DNA of 64,000 nucleotides from Pseudomonas botevensis (GCF_019145475.1 NZ_JAHTKI010000019.1:31195-95194); one strand, 5' to 3'; shown: positions 1 to 8,748, counted from the stretch's first letter. Numbers and translations are program-made. Notes: generated by a model not told the origin, from the letters alone.

Positions 1-2
1 CG

Positions 3-245
3 GGAAGCATCAAGTCAGGCATCGTCACCTTCACCTGCAAGGACGCCAGCGCCACGCAGGTGCAGCAATGGCTCGCCAGCCAGGAAAAACGCATCAACGT
101 CACCACCTCGACGTACCGCTCGACGATGCTCGACATGCAGCAACGCGACCTCACGGAAGTCAGCCGCGCCTCGCTCCACGCCTACAACACCGAGGCCGAA
201 ATAGAGGTCATGGTGCAGGCGCTGGCGGGAATGGCCGACGCCTGA
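3..245 (+). CDS. PLP-dependent aminotransferase, class V (3' end only)
   Basis: The reading frame is open from the window edge and ends in TGA at 243-245, so only about the last 80 residues are present. They read as the C-terminal small domain of a fold-type I, class V aminotransferase/cysteine desulfurase-like enzyme. The visible signs are a GIVTF strand, then an RASLHAYNT-E-EIE stretch that matches the usual R-x-S-x-H-x-YNT-x-EEI element near the end of such proteins. The PLP lysine and substrate-binding residues lie outside the window, so the substrate cannot be named. It is followed directly by the Fur-type promoter of the next operon and is probably a separate unit. Confidence 0.7.
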   Translation, partial: GSIKSGIVTFTCKDASATQVQQWLASQEKRINVTTSTYRSTMLDMQQRDLTEVSRASLHAYNTEAEIEVMVQALAGMADA

Positions 246-265
246 AAACGCATACCGAATCGCGC

Positions 266-310
266 TTGCGTCGCAGGCTCTTTGTAATCTAGCATTGGGA
301 ATACTTCTCA
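266..310 (+). promoter_or_regulatory. Sigma-70 promoter with Fur box for the ECF sigma gene
   Basis: A -35 TTGCGT (266-271), an 18-bp spacer and a -10 TAGCAT (290-295) are followed at once by TGGGAATACTTCTCA (296-310). That 15-mer matches the Fur core TGAGAATGATTCTCA at 12 of 15 positions. The box covers the expected transcription start and lies 19 bp before the ATG at 330. The same arrangement occurs at 45278-45322. Iron repression by Fur is inferred from the match. Confidence 0.7.
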
Positions 311-329
311 ATTGCAAAAAACTGCAGCC

Positions 330-845
330 ATGAGCGAATCCCTTTCCGCGAACAACGACAATCATCTGCGTGTGATCGAAGCGCTGTACAGCGGCCATCA
401 TGGCTGGCTGTACGCCACGCTGAAGAAAAAACTGGGTAACGCCATGGATGCGGCGGATCTGGCCCAGGACACCTTCACCCGGATCCTCGCCTCCCAGGTC
501 ACCGCCATCGAGCAGCCCCGGGCCTACCTGAGTTGCGTGGCCAAGGGCATTCTCGTCAACTGGTATCAGCGCAAGGCACTGGAACGTGCCTACCTCGATG
601 CCCTCGCGCACCTGCCGGCGCCGGAAGTACCGTCGCCGGAGCTGCGTTTCGTGGTCCTGGAAACCCTGCACGAAATCGACGCGATGCTCGACACGCTGCC
701 GCCGCTGGTCAAGCGTGCGTTCCTGCTGTCGCAGATCGGCGGGCTGAAATACCAGGATATCGCCGAGCAACTGGACGTCTCGCTGATCACCGTCAAACGC
801 TACATGAAGCAGGCGTTCGTACAGTGCCTGATGCTGGTGGAATGA
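330..845 (+). CDS. ECF sigma factor, FecI type
   Basis: This 171-residue protein is an RNA polymerase sigma-70 factor of the iron-starvation (FecI) group. It would direct transcription of the TonB receptor gene downstream when a siderophore signal arrives. Region 2 is seen at about residues 15-65 (LYSGHHGWLYATLKKKLGN, then AADLAQDTFTRIL), and region 4 at about 115-165 (LPPLVKRAFLLSQIGGL, then the helix-turn-helix DVSLITVKRYMKQAF). I chose ATG 330 over an in-frame TTG 18 bp upstream because the protein then begins MSESL close to region 2, as in relatives. The stop abuts the ATG of the FecR gene, so the two are co-transcribed. The promoter carries a Fur box. Confidence 0.93.
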   Translation: MSESLSANNDNHLRVIEALYSGHHGWLYATLKKKLGNAMDAADLAQDTFTRILASQVTAIEQPRAYLSCVAKGILVNWYQRKALERAYLDALAHLPAPEVPSPELRFVVLETLHEIDAMLDTLPPLVKRAFLLSQIGGLKYQDIAEQLDVSLITVKRYMKQAFVQCLMLVE

Positions 846-1823
846 ATGCTCACCCGTCGCGCTGAACCGCCGCTCGATCCGAGCATCCTCGAAGAAGCCG
901 CCGACTGGCTGATGCGTCTGAGCGAACACGATCTCACCGATACCGAACGCGCGGAGTGGGAATGCTGGAAAGTCAGCAGCCCCGAGCGCAGTCGCGCGTG
1001 GTCCCGGGCGCAGTTGCTGCAAAGCAAGTTCGGCGGTTTGCCACCTGCGCTGGCGATGTCGACGCTGGATCGCCCGAGCAATCCGGAACGCCGCGCGGCC
1101 CTCGGCAAACTGGCCTTGCTGCTGGCGGCGGTGCCCACCGGCTGGGGCACCTGGAAACTGGCGCAATCGCAGCAATGGTCTGCCGACTACCACACCGCCG
1201 TCGGCCAACGCCGGGAACTGACCCTGGCCGACGGCTCGCGCATTACCCTCAATACCGATAGCGCCATCGACGTACTGTTCGACACCCGGCAGCGCCTGAT
1301 CAACCTGCGCGCAGGGGAGATTCTGGTGCAGACCGCGCCGGACTCATCGGCGCAGCCCCGGCCTTTTCTGGTCAGCACCCGCGAAGGCCGGATGCAGGCC
1401 CTTGGCACGCGGTTCACCGTTCGCGAACTGGAGCCACGCACCCAGCTTGCGGTCCTCGAAGGTGCCGTACAGGTTGAATTGGCTGACGGTCGCCAGACCG
1501 CACCGATCATCGTCAACGCCGGCCAGCGCACGGACTTTTCCGCCCAGGCCTTTGGCCAGTTGAACCCGACCGACAGCAACGTCGGCGCCTGGACCCGGGG
1601 CATGCTGATGGCCGACAAGATGCGTCTGGCGGACTTCGTCAGCGAACTGGCGCGCTATCGCCGGGGCTTCGTGCGTTGCGATCCGGCGATTGCCGATCTG
1701 CGTATTTCCGGGGCCTTTCCCATCAGCGACACCCAACGTTCGTTGAACATGCTGGTGCAGACCTATCCCGTGCTCGTCACCGGGCATTTGAGCGGTTACT
1801 GGGTCACGCTTTCGGCGGCCTGA
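846..1823 (+). CDS. FecR-family anti-sigma/sigma regulator
   Basis: The 325-residue inner-membrane regulator pairs with the ECF sigma factor encoded just before it, with no gap between stop and start. The N-terminal cytoplasmic part (about residues 8-55, with ILEEAADWLMRLSE and W-x4-SPERSRAW) is the short sigma-binding domain common to this family. A single hydrophobic segment lies near residues 86-105 (LALLLAAVPTGWGTWKLA). The periplasmic FecR domain follows from about 115 (YHTAVGQRRELTLADGSRITLNTDS), and a C-terminal receptor-contact domain ends the protein. In the family it senses the occupied receptor and releases or activates the sigma factor. A terminator at 1829-1851 follows. Confidence 0.92.
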   Translation: MLTRRAEPPLDPSILEEAADWLMRLSEHDLTDTERAEWECWKVSSPERSRAWSRAQLLQSKFGGLPPALAMSTLDRPSNPERRAALGKLALLLAAVPTGWGTWKLAQSQQWSADYHTAVGQRRELTLADGSRITLNTDSAIDVLFDTRQRLINLRAGEILVQTAPDSSAQPRPFLVSTREGRMQALGTRFTVRELEPRTQLAVLEGAVQVELADGRQTAPIIVNAGQRTDFSAQAFGQLNPTDSNVGAWTRGMLMADKMRLADFVSELARYRRGFVRCDPAIADLRISGAFPISDTQRSLNMLVQTYPVLVTGHLSGYWVTLSAA

Positions 1824-1828
1824 AAAAA

Positions 1829-1851
1829 ATCACCGCAGCGGTGATACTTTT
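1829..1851 (+). terminator. Rho-independent terminator after fecR
   Basis: The perfect palindrome ATCACCGC-A-GCGGTGAT (1829-1845) has an A-run on its left and ACTTTTTT on its right, so it could stop transcription in both directions. It separates the sigma/FecR pair from the receptor gene, which would allow the receptor to be driven from its own sigma-dependent promoter. Confidence 0.75.
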
Positions 1852-1913
1852 TTCGATCTCGGCTGGCAATGAAAGGAACAACCATTCCACCTCGTCCATA
1901 GGGTCACCCATTC

Positions 1914-4328
1914 ATGCTCGTTGTACGGCCCCTGTGTCCGGATCGTCCGCTCAAGCCCGTTGTTCGCCGTGTGTTGCTCAGCGTCGCCGTGAGCCTGGCC
2001 GTGGGCTCGTTCGCCGTGGCGGCGGTGCCGGTGCAACTGGACAGCGTCAGCGTGCGTGGCTACCAGATCCCTCCCGGACCACTCGGGGTGACGATATCGA
2101 GCTTCGCCTTGAGTGCCGGCATTGCCTTGTCGTTCCAGCCGTCGATCACCGAAGGTCTGGTCAGCCCCGGGCTCTCCGGCTCGTACTCGACCCAGGAAGC
2201 GGTCACCCGCCTGCTGGCCGGCAGTGGCCTGGAAATGGTCGCGCGCAGCGATGGCACCTACACGCTGGTGGTGCGCCGGGTCACCCTGGACGAAACCCAG
2301 GTCGATGGCATCGACAAGCGCAGCGGCAGCCTGCCGCCGGTGTATCCGGGCGGTCAGGTGGCCCGTGGCGGGCGTCTCGGCATTCTCGGCAACCGCGATG
2401 TGATGGACGTGCCGTTCAGTGTCAGCAACTACACCTCGACACTGATCAAGGATCAGCAGGCCGTGACCGTGGGCGACCTGCTGGAGCGTGACTCGTCGGT
2501 GCGCTCCACTGGCCAGACCGGGGGGATTGTCGACTCGTTCTTCATCCGTGGTTTTCCGGTCGGTGAAGGCAATCTCGGTGAACTGGCGTTCGACGGCGTG
2601 TACGGCGTGGCTTCCAACTACCGGGTATTCACCGAATACGCCGAGCGCATCGAACTGGTCAAAGGCCCCGCCGCCCTGCTCTACGGCATGTCGCCCAACA
2701 GCGGCGTCGGCGGGGTGATCAACGTGGTGCCCAAGCGTTCGCTGGATGAAGACCTGACCCGGGTCACCGCCAGTTATGCCCTGAATTCGCAGTTCGGCAG
2801 CCACCTCGACGTCAGCCGCCGCTTTGGCGAGGAGCGACGCTTCGGGGTGCGGATCAACGGCAGCGTGCAACAGGGCGACACGGCCATCGAAAACCAGTCC
2901 CGGGAGGTCGGCATCGGCGCGATTTCCCTCGACTATCAGGGCGAGCGTCTGCGTACCAGCCTCGACCTGATCAACCAGAAAGAAACCTTCGACGCCGCCT
3001 CCCGCCCCTTCCTGATCGCCACCGGCGTGCAGATCCCTTCGGCGGCCAACGGACGCACCAGCGTCAGCCAGGAATGGGGCTGGTCGGAAACCCGTGACAA
3101 ATCGGCGCTGCTCGGCGGCGAGTACGACCTGAGCGATAACCTGACGCTGTTCGCCCACGCCGGCGGCGGCAAATCGGATGTCGCGCGCATGTCCGACCAG
3201 ACACCGACCATCATCAACGAAGCAGGCGACACCTCGTCGATCCCCGGCTATTACAAGTTTGAAGTCCAGCGCTACACCGTCGACGCCGGTGCGCGCCTGC
3301 GTTTCGACACCGGCCCGATCAGCCACAGCACCGCCCTGCAAGTCACCCGTTATCGTGACGAGTTGTCCCGAGGCATTCTGTCCGCCCCGGCCATCCTGTC
3401 GAACATTTACCACCCGACCGATCGACCGAAACCGGCGATTGCCAAACCGGATACACCGAAAGTCTCGGAAAGCGAACTGTCCGGCGTGGCCCTCGCCGAC
3501 ACCCTGTCGGTGCTCGACGAGCGCTTGCAGGTCACCGTCGGCATGCGCCAGCAGAACATCAAGTCGCACAACTACAACGCGGCCGGCATCGTCACCACGG
3601 CCTACGACAAAAGCAAATCCACGCCGTTGTTCGGCGTGGTCGCCAAGCCCTGGGATCACGTTTCGTTCTACTACAACTACGTCGAAGGCCTGAGCAAGGG
3701 CGACGTGGCGCCGTCCGCCGCGTCCAATGCCGGGGAGATCTTTTCGCCATATGTTTCCCGGCAGCAGGAAATCGGCGCCAAGGTCGACTACGGCAGCTTC
3801 ATGTCGACCCTGGCCCTGTTCCAGATCGAGAAGCCCAGCGGTGAACTGGCCTCGGGCGTGTTTTCGGTCAAGGGCGAGCAACGCAACCGTGGCGTGGAAT
3901 GGAACATGGCCGGGGAAGTCGCACCGGGTACACGTTTGCTTGGCGGTGTGACCCTGCTCGATGGCGAGTTGACCCGCAGCAGCGTGGCGGCCAATCGCGG
4001 CAACCGGCCGGTCGGCGTTCCCGAGGTGCAGGCCAACCTTTGGGCCGAGTGGGACACGCCAAGTATCGAAGGCCTGACGCTGACCAGCGGCGCCATCTAC
4101 ACCGGCAGCCAGTACGTGAACCAGGCCAACACACAGAAACTGGACGCCTGGACCCGCTTCGACGTCGGGGCGCGCTACGCCACCCGAATCGCCGAACGCC
4201 CGACCACTTTCCGCGCCACCGTACAGAACGTGCTCGACCGTGAATACTGGTCGGGCGTCGCCTCCTACGGGGCGTTTTCCCAAGGCTCACCCCGCACTCT
4301 GCTGCTCTCCGCCACCGTCGACTTCTGA
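1914..4328 (+). CDS. TonB-dependent siderophore receptor with STN signalling domain
   Basis: This outer-membrane receptor of 804 residues imports a ferric siderophore using TonB energy and signals to the FecR/ECF pair. A hydrophobic signal segment (residues about 20-40) is followed by an STN/secretin-TonB domain (about 50-120, IPPGPLGVTISSFALSAGIAL to YTLVVRR). Then come a plug (about 155-270, with DVPFSVSNYT, FFIRGF and IELVKGPAALLYG) and a 22-strand-type barrel ending in the aromatic TVDF. The long N-terminus marks it as a transducer rather than a plain transporter. It lies between fecR and an ABC uptake system, so its ligand probably passes to that transporter. The ligand itself cannot be told from sequence. 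Confidence 0.93.
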   Translation: MLVVRPLCPDRPLKPVVRRVLLSVAVSLAVGSFAVAAVPVQLDSVSVRGYQIPPGPLGVTISSFALSAGIALSFQPSITEGLVSPGLSGSYSTQEAVTRLLAGSGLEMVARSDGTYTLVVRRVTLDETQVDGIDKRSGSLPPVYPGGQVARGGRLGILGNRDVMDVPFSVSNYTSTLIKDQQAVTVGDLLERDSSVRSTGQTGGIVDSFFIRGFPVGEGNLGELAFDGVYGVASNYRVFTEYAERIELVKGPAALLYGMSPNSGVGGVINVVPKRSLDEDLTRVTASYALNSQFGSHLDVSRRFGEERRFGVRINGSVQQGDTAIENQSREVGIGAISLDYQGERLRTSLDLINQKETFDAASRPFLIATGVQIPSAANGRTSVSQEWGWSETRDKSALLGGEYDLSDNLTLFAHAGGGKSDVARMSDQTPTIINEAGDTSSIPGYYKFEVQRYTVDAGARLRFDTGPISHSTALQVTRYRDELSRGILSAPAILSNIYHPTDRPKPAIAKPDTPKVSESELSGVALADTLSVLDERLQVTVGMRQQNIKSHNYNAAGIVTTAYDKSKSTPLFGVVAKPWDHVSFYYNYVEGLSKGDVAPSAASNAGEIFSPYVSRQQEIGAKVDYGSFMSTLALFQIEKPSGELASGVFSVKGEQRNRGVEWNMAGEVAPGTRLLGGVTLLDGELTRSSVAANRGNRPVGVPEVQANLWAEWDTPSIEGLTLTSGAIYTGSQYVNQANTQKLDAWTRFDVGARYATRIAERPTTFRATVQNVLDREYWSGVASYGAFSQGSPRTLLLSATVDF

Positions 4329-4392
4329 AACGTCCGTTCCGGTGCGACGGCTGTCGTCGTTGCCCGGCCCGGCTTTTGTAAAGGCATACACC

Positions 4393-5580
4393 ATGGTTAA
4401 CGTTTTTCGCCGCCGTCAGACCTTCACCGCGCTGCTGTTCGCCGGCCTGCTGGGCTTGTCGCTGTCCGCCCTGACGCCGGATCGTGTCGAGGCTGCCGAG
4501 CCGGATCCGGCGCTGGCCAGCGTCACCGACCTGCAAGGCCGCACGGTCAAGGTTCACCTGCCGGTCAGACGGGTGATTCTCGGTGAAGGTCGTCAGTTGT
4601 ATCTGGTCGCGGCGCTGGATACCGAGAATCCGATCGAACGTATCGTCGGCTGGCGCAAGGATCTGATCCAGTCGGACCCGGACACCTACAACGCCTACCT
4701 GCGCAAATTTCCCGAGATCGCGAAGATCCCCACCTTCGGTGGATTCGAGAGCGGCACTTTCGACATCGAGCAGGCGATCTCGCAGAAACCCGACGTGATC
4801 ATCCTCAACATCGAAGCGCAGCACGCCACCGAAGATGCGCGCTATATCGAAAAACTCGACGCCCTCGGCATCCCGGTGGTGTACGTCGACTTTCGCAACA
4901 ACCCCATGCAAAACACCGAGCCGACCATGCGTCTGTTCGGCAAGTTGTTCGGCAAGGAAGAACGTGCCGAAGCGTTCATCGACTTTCGCAACCGGCAGAT
5001 CCGTCGGGTCACTGACGTGATCGAGGCGAAACACCCTGCCCGGCCCAACGTGTTTATCGAGCGCATCGGCGGCTACACCGATGATTGCTGCCTGAGTTTC
5101 GGCAACGAGAACTTCGGCCTGTTCGTCGACATGGCCGGCGGCAACAACATCGCCCGACGCATCATCCCCAGCACGTTCGGCCAGTTGAACCCGGAACAGG
5201 TGATCGTCGCCAATCCCGACCATGTCGTGGTCACCAGTGCCGACTGGGAAGCCTTCGCGCCCGGTGGTCATTGGGTCGGTGTCGGCCCGGGCGCGAACCT
5301 CGCCGAAGCCCGCCGCAAACTCCAGTGGTACACCCACCGCCCGGCCTATGCCGGCATCAAGGCCCAGGACACGCAGGCGTTTCACGCGATCTGGCATCAG
5401 TTCTACAACAGCCCTTACCAGTTCGTGGCGATTCAACAGTTCGCCAAGTGGTTCCACCCGGAACTGTTCGCCGACCTTGATCCCGATGCTGCGTTCCGCG
5501 AGATGCACGAGCGCTTCCTGCCGGTGCCGTACGAGCCGGGCTATTTCGTCAGCCTGCAAAAACCCGAGGTGAAGCCATGA
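4393..5580 (+). CDS. Periplasmic iron-siderophore/metal-chelate binding protein (TroA superfamily)
   Basis: The 395-residue protein is the substrate-binding component of the ABC importer encoded next. It has a signal peptide (residues about 1-35, ending near VEAAEP). A two-lobe periplasmic binding fold follows, with the typical strings VTDLQGRTVKVHLPVRRVI, KPDVIILN, IPVVYVDF and NPDHVVVTSADWEAF. ATG 4393 was chosen because it gives a clean signal peptide 15 codons after the upstream receptor gene ends. An earlier in-frame start inside the receptor gene would bury it. The stop codon overlaps the permease ATG (ATGA at 5577-5580). It receives chelate from the outer-membrane receptor and hands it to the permease. 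Confidence 0.9.
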   Translation: MVNVFRRRQTFTALLFAGLLGLSLSALTPDRVEAAEPDPALASVTDLQGRTVKVHLPVRRVILGEGRQLYLVAALDTENPIERIVGWRKDLIQSDPDTYNAYLRKFPEIAKIPTFGGFESGTFDIEQAISQKPDVIILNIEAQHATEDARYIEKLDALGIPVVYVDFRNNPMQNTEPTMRLFGKLFGKEERAEAFIDFRNRQIRRVTDVIEAKHPARPNVFIERIGGYTDDCCLSFGNENFGLFVDMAGGNNIARRIIPSTFGQLNPEQVIVANPDHVVVTSADWEAFAPGGHWVGVGPGANLAEARRKLQWYTHRPAYAGIKAQDTQAFHAIWHQFYNSPYQFVAIQQFAKWFHPELFADLDPDAAFREMHERFLPVPYEPGYFVSLQKPEVKP

Positions 5581-6638
5581 GTTCGCTGGGCGAAGCGCAG
5601 ATCGCGCAGAGCGAAACCTACCGGCGGCTGGTGCTGCGCAAGCGCCTGATCCTCGCTGGACTGGCGGTGTTGCTGGCATTCAGCGTGCTGCTCGACCTGG
5701 CCCTGGGACCTGCCAGTTACAGCCTCGGCGAAGTCCTCGGCGCGCTGTTTTCACCGGACAGCGCCTCGCCGCAAGTGCGGGTGGTGATGTGGGATATCCG
5801 GCTGCCCGTGGCCTTGATGGCGGTCGCGGTGGGCGCGGCGTTGTCGCTGGCCGGAGCGCAGATGCAGACCATCCTCAACAACCCCCTCGCCAGCCCCTTC
5901 ACCCTGGGCATTTCCGCTGCGGCGGGGTTCGGTGCCGCCTTGGGCCTGGCCTTCGGCGTGGCGCTGTTTCCGCTGGCGGCGCAATACATGGTGCCGCTCA
6001 ATGCATTCGTCATGGCGATGCTCTCGGCGCTGCTGATCCACTTCATGAGCATGCGGCGCGGAGTCACCGCCGAAACCATCGTGCTGCTCGGCATTGCCCT
6101 GGTGTTCACCTTCAATGCGCTGTTGGCGCTGGTGCAGTTTTTCGCCACCGAACAGGCTGTGGCCGCCGTGGTGTTCTGGACCATGGGCAGTCTGACCAAA
6201 GCCACCTGGCCGAAACTCGGAGTGATCTGCGTGGTGATCCTGATCACCCTGCCGATCTTCGCCAAACGCGCCTGGGCACTGACCGCCCTGCGCCTGGGCG
6301 ACGACAAGGCCGCCAGCTTCGGCATCAACGTGCGCAGCCTGCGCTTTCAGACGCTGATCATGGTCAGCCTGCTCGCCTCGTTCCCGGTGGCGTTCGTCGG
6401 CACCATCGGTTTCATCGGGCTGGTCGGGCCGCACATTGCCCGGATGCTGATCGGCGAAGATCAGCGTTTCTTCCTGCCGGCCTCGCTGCTGACCGGTTCG
6501 CTGATCCTGTCTGCCAGCTCGGTGGTCAGCAAAACCCTGATCCCCGGGGCGATTTTTCCCATCGGCGTGGTCACGTCCCTGATCGGCGTGCCGTTCTTCA
6601 TTTCTCTGATTCTCAACGGGAAGAAAAACTCATGGTGA
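5577..6638 (+). CDS. FecCD-family ABC permease
   Basis: This integral inner-membrane protein of 353 residues has about nine to ten hydrophobic spans and the family strings GAALSLAGAQMQTILNNPLASPFTLGIS and FVGLVGPH-like (FIGLVGPHIARML). Both mark the FecCD/BtuC import permeases. It would form a homodimeric pore for a ferric siderophore or similar chelate. It overlaps the binding-protein gene by 4 bp and the ATPase gene by 7 bp, so the three are translated together. Only one permease gene is present, which fits a homodimer rather than a FecC/FecD pair. Confidence 0.93.
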   Translation: MSSLGEAQIAQSETYRRLVLRKRLILAGLAVLLAFSVLLDLALGPASYSLGEVLGALFSPDSASPQVRVVMWDIRLPVALMAVAVGAALSLAGAQMQTILNNPLASPFTLGISAAAGFGAALGLAFGVALFPLAAQYMVPLNAFVMAMLSALLIHFMSMRRGVTAETIVLLGIALVFTFNALLALVQFFATEQAVAAVVFWTMGSLTKATWPKLGVICVVILITLPIFAKRAWALTALRLGDDKAASFGINVRSLRFQTLIMVSLLASFPVAFVGTIGFIGLVGPHIARMLIGEDQRFFLPASLLTGSLILSASSVVSKTLIPGAIFPIGVVTSLIGVPFFISLILNGKKNSW

Positions 6639-7387
6639 AGATCCAGCTCGACAACCTCGGCGCCCGCTACGGCCAGCGCGAGATCATTGCCGGTGTCAGC
6701 ACCGCGACCTTCAGCGGCGGTCAGGTAGTGGCCGTGGTCGGACCCAACGCGGCAGGCAAATCGACGCTGTTCAAACGCATGGCCGGACTGATCGACGGGC
6801 CGGGGCAAGTCATTCTGCAAGACTCGAAAAAAGGCACTCAGGGCATCAGCTACATGCCCCAGGGCCTGAACGCCAGCGCCCGCCTGACGGTCTACGAGTC
6901 GGTGCTGCTGGCGCGCAAGCAACTGACGCCGGGCTGGTCGGTTCATGACGATGAACTGAAACTGGTGGACGACATCCTCGATGCCCTGGGCATCACCGGA
7001 CTGTCCTTTCGCAACCTCGGCGAACTGAGCGGCGGCCAACAGCAACTGGTGTCGATCGCCCAGACCCTGGTGCGCGAACCGGAAATCCTGCTGATGGACG
7101 AACCCACCAGCGCGCTGGACATGCACCGCCAGGTGCAGGTGCTGAACTTCATGAGCACCCTGGCGCGCAAGCGCGAGGTGATCGTATTCATCGCCATCCA
7201 CGATCTGAACCAGGCCCTGCGCTTCGCCGATCAGGTGCTGGTCATTGCCGATGGCACCACACAAGGCAGCGGCCCGAGCCATGAAGTCATCACCGAATCG
7301 ATGCTGCGCAAGGTGTACAAGGTCGAGGCGCGGATCGAGCGATGCAGTCGTGGGCATCGGCATATTCTGATAGACGATATCGTGTGA
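6632..7387 (+). CDS. ABC transporter ATP-binding protein (iron chelate uptake)
   Basis: The 251-residue ATPase drives the importer encoded upstream. Walker A is GPNAAGKST (about residues 36-44), the Q-loop lies in SYMPQGL, the signature is LSGGQQQ (about 133), Walker B is ILLMDEPTSALD (about 153-165), and the switch histidine is in AIHDLNQ. The ATG lies inside the 3' end of the permease gene, so coupling is tight. The gene ends the iron operon; the next gene is on the other strand only 39 bp away, with a weak GC-rich hairpin between them. Confidence 0.95.
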   Translation: MVKIQLDNLGARYGQREIIAGVSTATFSGGQVVAVVGPNAAGKSTLFKRMAGLIDGPGQVILQDSKKGTQGISYMPQGLNASARLTVYESVLLARKQLTPGWSVHDDELKLVDDILDALGITGLSFRNLGELSGGQQQLVSIAQTLVREPEILLMDEPTSALDMHRQVQVLNFMSTLARKREVIVFIAIHDLNQALRFADQVLVIADGTTQGSGPSHEVITESMLRKVYKVEARIERCSRGHRHILIDDIV

Positions 7388-7426
7388 CGGCGGATTGAGT
7401 ATTTGCGCGGTCAAACCCGCCGCCCC

Positions 7427-8350
7427 TCACAACTCGCGCGCCCAGGTCTGGCTGACCAGATCCTTGCCAAAACTGTGGATCGACTCCTCGTCGATCAATT
7501 CAAACCCGGCCTTCTGGTAGAGCTTGCGAGCATCGGTGAGGATGCTCGTGGTCCACAGCATCATCTTCTTGTAGCCGACCTGACGGGCGAAGCGCAGGCA
7601 CTCTTCGACCAGACGATTGCCGATGCCCAGCCCTCGGGCGCTGGCATCCACGTAGAGCATGCGCAACTGGGCGGTGGTTTCGTCGTGCCTGACGATGAAC
7701 ACCGAACCGATCACCTTGCCGTCCTTTTCGGCGATCCAGCAGCGCTCGGAAGCGGGGTCGAACTCGCGCAGGTACTTGGCGACGATTTCCGCCACCAGTG
7801 CTTCGAATTCCCAGTTCCAGCCGTACTCACGGGTGTAGAGCGCCGACTGTTGCTGCACCACGGTGCCCATGTCTCCGGCCTGGGGATCGCGCAGGATGTA
7901 AGTTGAATCTCGGTTGCCGCTCAGCAGTTTCTGGATCAGCGCCATGGCATCGATCAGTTGCTGTTGCTGCGGTTCGGACAGGCGTTCGAGCATGGCGACG
8001 ATCTGCTCGCGCGTGGTTTTCTCCAGCGGCGCCAGGATGGCGCGCCCGAGAGTGGTGAGGTGCAGCAGCGCGGCTCGACCGTCGGTTTCCGAGCGCACCT
8101 TCTGGATCAAGCCTTTGCGTTCGAATCCGCTGACGATCCGGCTCATGTAACCAGCGTCCAGGCTGAGCATCTGCCGCAGGTCGGCGCTGGTCAGATCGCC
8201 GCGCGCGCCCAGTTCATAGAGCACGCGGATCTCCGTCAGCGAGTAATCGCTTTGCAGCAGATGCTCCTGCAACACGCCAATCTGGTGGGTGTAGAAACGG
8301 TTGAAGCTGCGGATGAGGTCAGCTTGTTCGACGAGCTCAGGGGTGGACAT
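7427..8350 (-). CDS. Fused MarR-type regulator and GNAT acetyltransferase
   Basis: The 307-residue protein joins two domains. Residues about 10-145 are a MarR winged helix (SLTEIRVLYELGARGDLTSADLRQML, SRIVSGFERKGLIQKVRSETDGRA). Residues about 155-305 are a GNAT acyltransferase with the acetyl-CoA loop ARGLGIGNRLVEECL. The family of MarR-GNAT fusions is widespread, but their substrates are mostly unknown. It stands alone, and its own promoter carries two palindromes that look like its binding sites (8368-8401), so autorepression is likely. A possible ligand or acetylation target cannot be deduced; neighbouring genes give no clear lead. Confidence 0.9.
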   Translation of the reverse strand: MSTPELVEQADLIRSFNRFYTHQIGVLQEHLLQSDYSLTEIRVLYELGARGDLTSADLRQMLSLDAGYMSRIVSGFERKGLIQKVRSETDGRAALLHLTTLGRAILAPLEKTTREQIVAMLERLSEPQQQQLIDAMALIQKLLSGNRDSTYILRDPQAGDMGTVVQQQSALYTREYGWNWEFEALVAEIVAKYLREFDPASERCWIAEKDGKVIGSVFIVRHDETTAQLRMLYVDASARGLGIGNRLVEECLRFARQVGYKKMMLWTTSILTDARKLYQKAGFELIDEESIHSFGKDLVSQTWAREL

Positions 8351-8367
8351 GACAGATACTCAATTGA

Positions 8368-8410
8368 TTGCTTAAGGCAACTATATATTTGCCTCAGGCA
8401 ACCATGTCAA
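8368..8410 (-). promoter_or_regulatory. Promoter of the MarR-GNAT gene with twin operator palindromes
   Basis: Read on the minus strand there is TTGACA (8410-8405), a 17-bp spacer and TATATA (8387-8382), a near-ideal sigma-70 promoter. The palindrome TTGCCTCAGGCAA (8389-8401) fits exactly inside the spacer. A second, TTGCTTAAGGCAA (8368-8380), lies over the start site. The two are 21 bp apart, two helical turns, which would put two regulator dimers on one face of the DNA. Confidence 0.85.
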
Positions 8411-8429
8411 TCTCGTCGTCGATGAACGG

Positions 8430-8705
8430 CTACCTGCATTTCGCCAAAACCACCTGACAGGTATCCGGTGTCCCGCCCGAACGCCCGGCGTAGCGCATGC
8501 AGTTATCCATCGATTTCTTGCGTGCCATGTTCAGGCTGGAACCCCAGGCCAGACCGCCTTCGCCCACCGTCGGCAGCGCTTTGGCGTAACAACTGTCGCC
8601 GACGCCTGATGGCGGATAGTGTTTTTTGTTTGAACAGCCGGAACTGAGGATCAGGCTGAATGCGATCAGGCTCAGAAAGCAGCAACGCGAGGCTATTCCG
8701 CTCAT
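8430..8705 (-). CDS. Small predicted lipoprotein, unknown function
   Basis: The 91-residue product starts with a short basic and hydrophobic signal (CCFLSLIAFSLIL) and a lipobox LSSGC near residue 24, so it should be lipidated and exported. The mature part has several cysteines (GDSCYAKALP, DNCMRYA, DTCQVVLAKCR) that could form disulfide bonds. An AGGTG ribosome site lies 7 bp before the ATG. I do not recognise a named family. It sits next to the left repeat of the AT-rich insert, but its base composition is like the host chromosome. Confidence 0.65.
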   Translation of the reverse strand: MSGIASRCCFLSLIAFSLILSSGCSNKKHYPPSGVGDSCYAKALPTVGEGGLAWGSSLNMARKKSMDNCMRYAGRSGGTPDTCQVVLAKCR

Positions 8706-8748
8706 CTCGTTTCACCTGACACAAGGGGGCTATGACCTCTCACAGTCT

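Noticed and set aside
1875..1896. GGAAC and CTCGTC before the first receptor as an ECF-sigma promoter; CTCGTC also at 46869-46874 before the second receptor
   Set aside because: The spacing of 13 bp is too short at the first site and no -35 element is seen at the second, so the shared CTCGTC may be chance.
1830..4283. An 817-codon open frame antisense to the first TonB receptor gene
   Set aside because: It mirrors the receptor codons in a GC-rich genome, has no motif or ribosome site, and the receptor on the other strand is certain.
3868..5679. A 603-codon minus-strand frame across the receptor and binding-protein genes
   Set aside because: It crosses two well-supported genes and is a by-product of GC-rich wobble positions.
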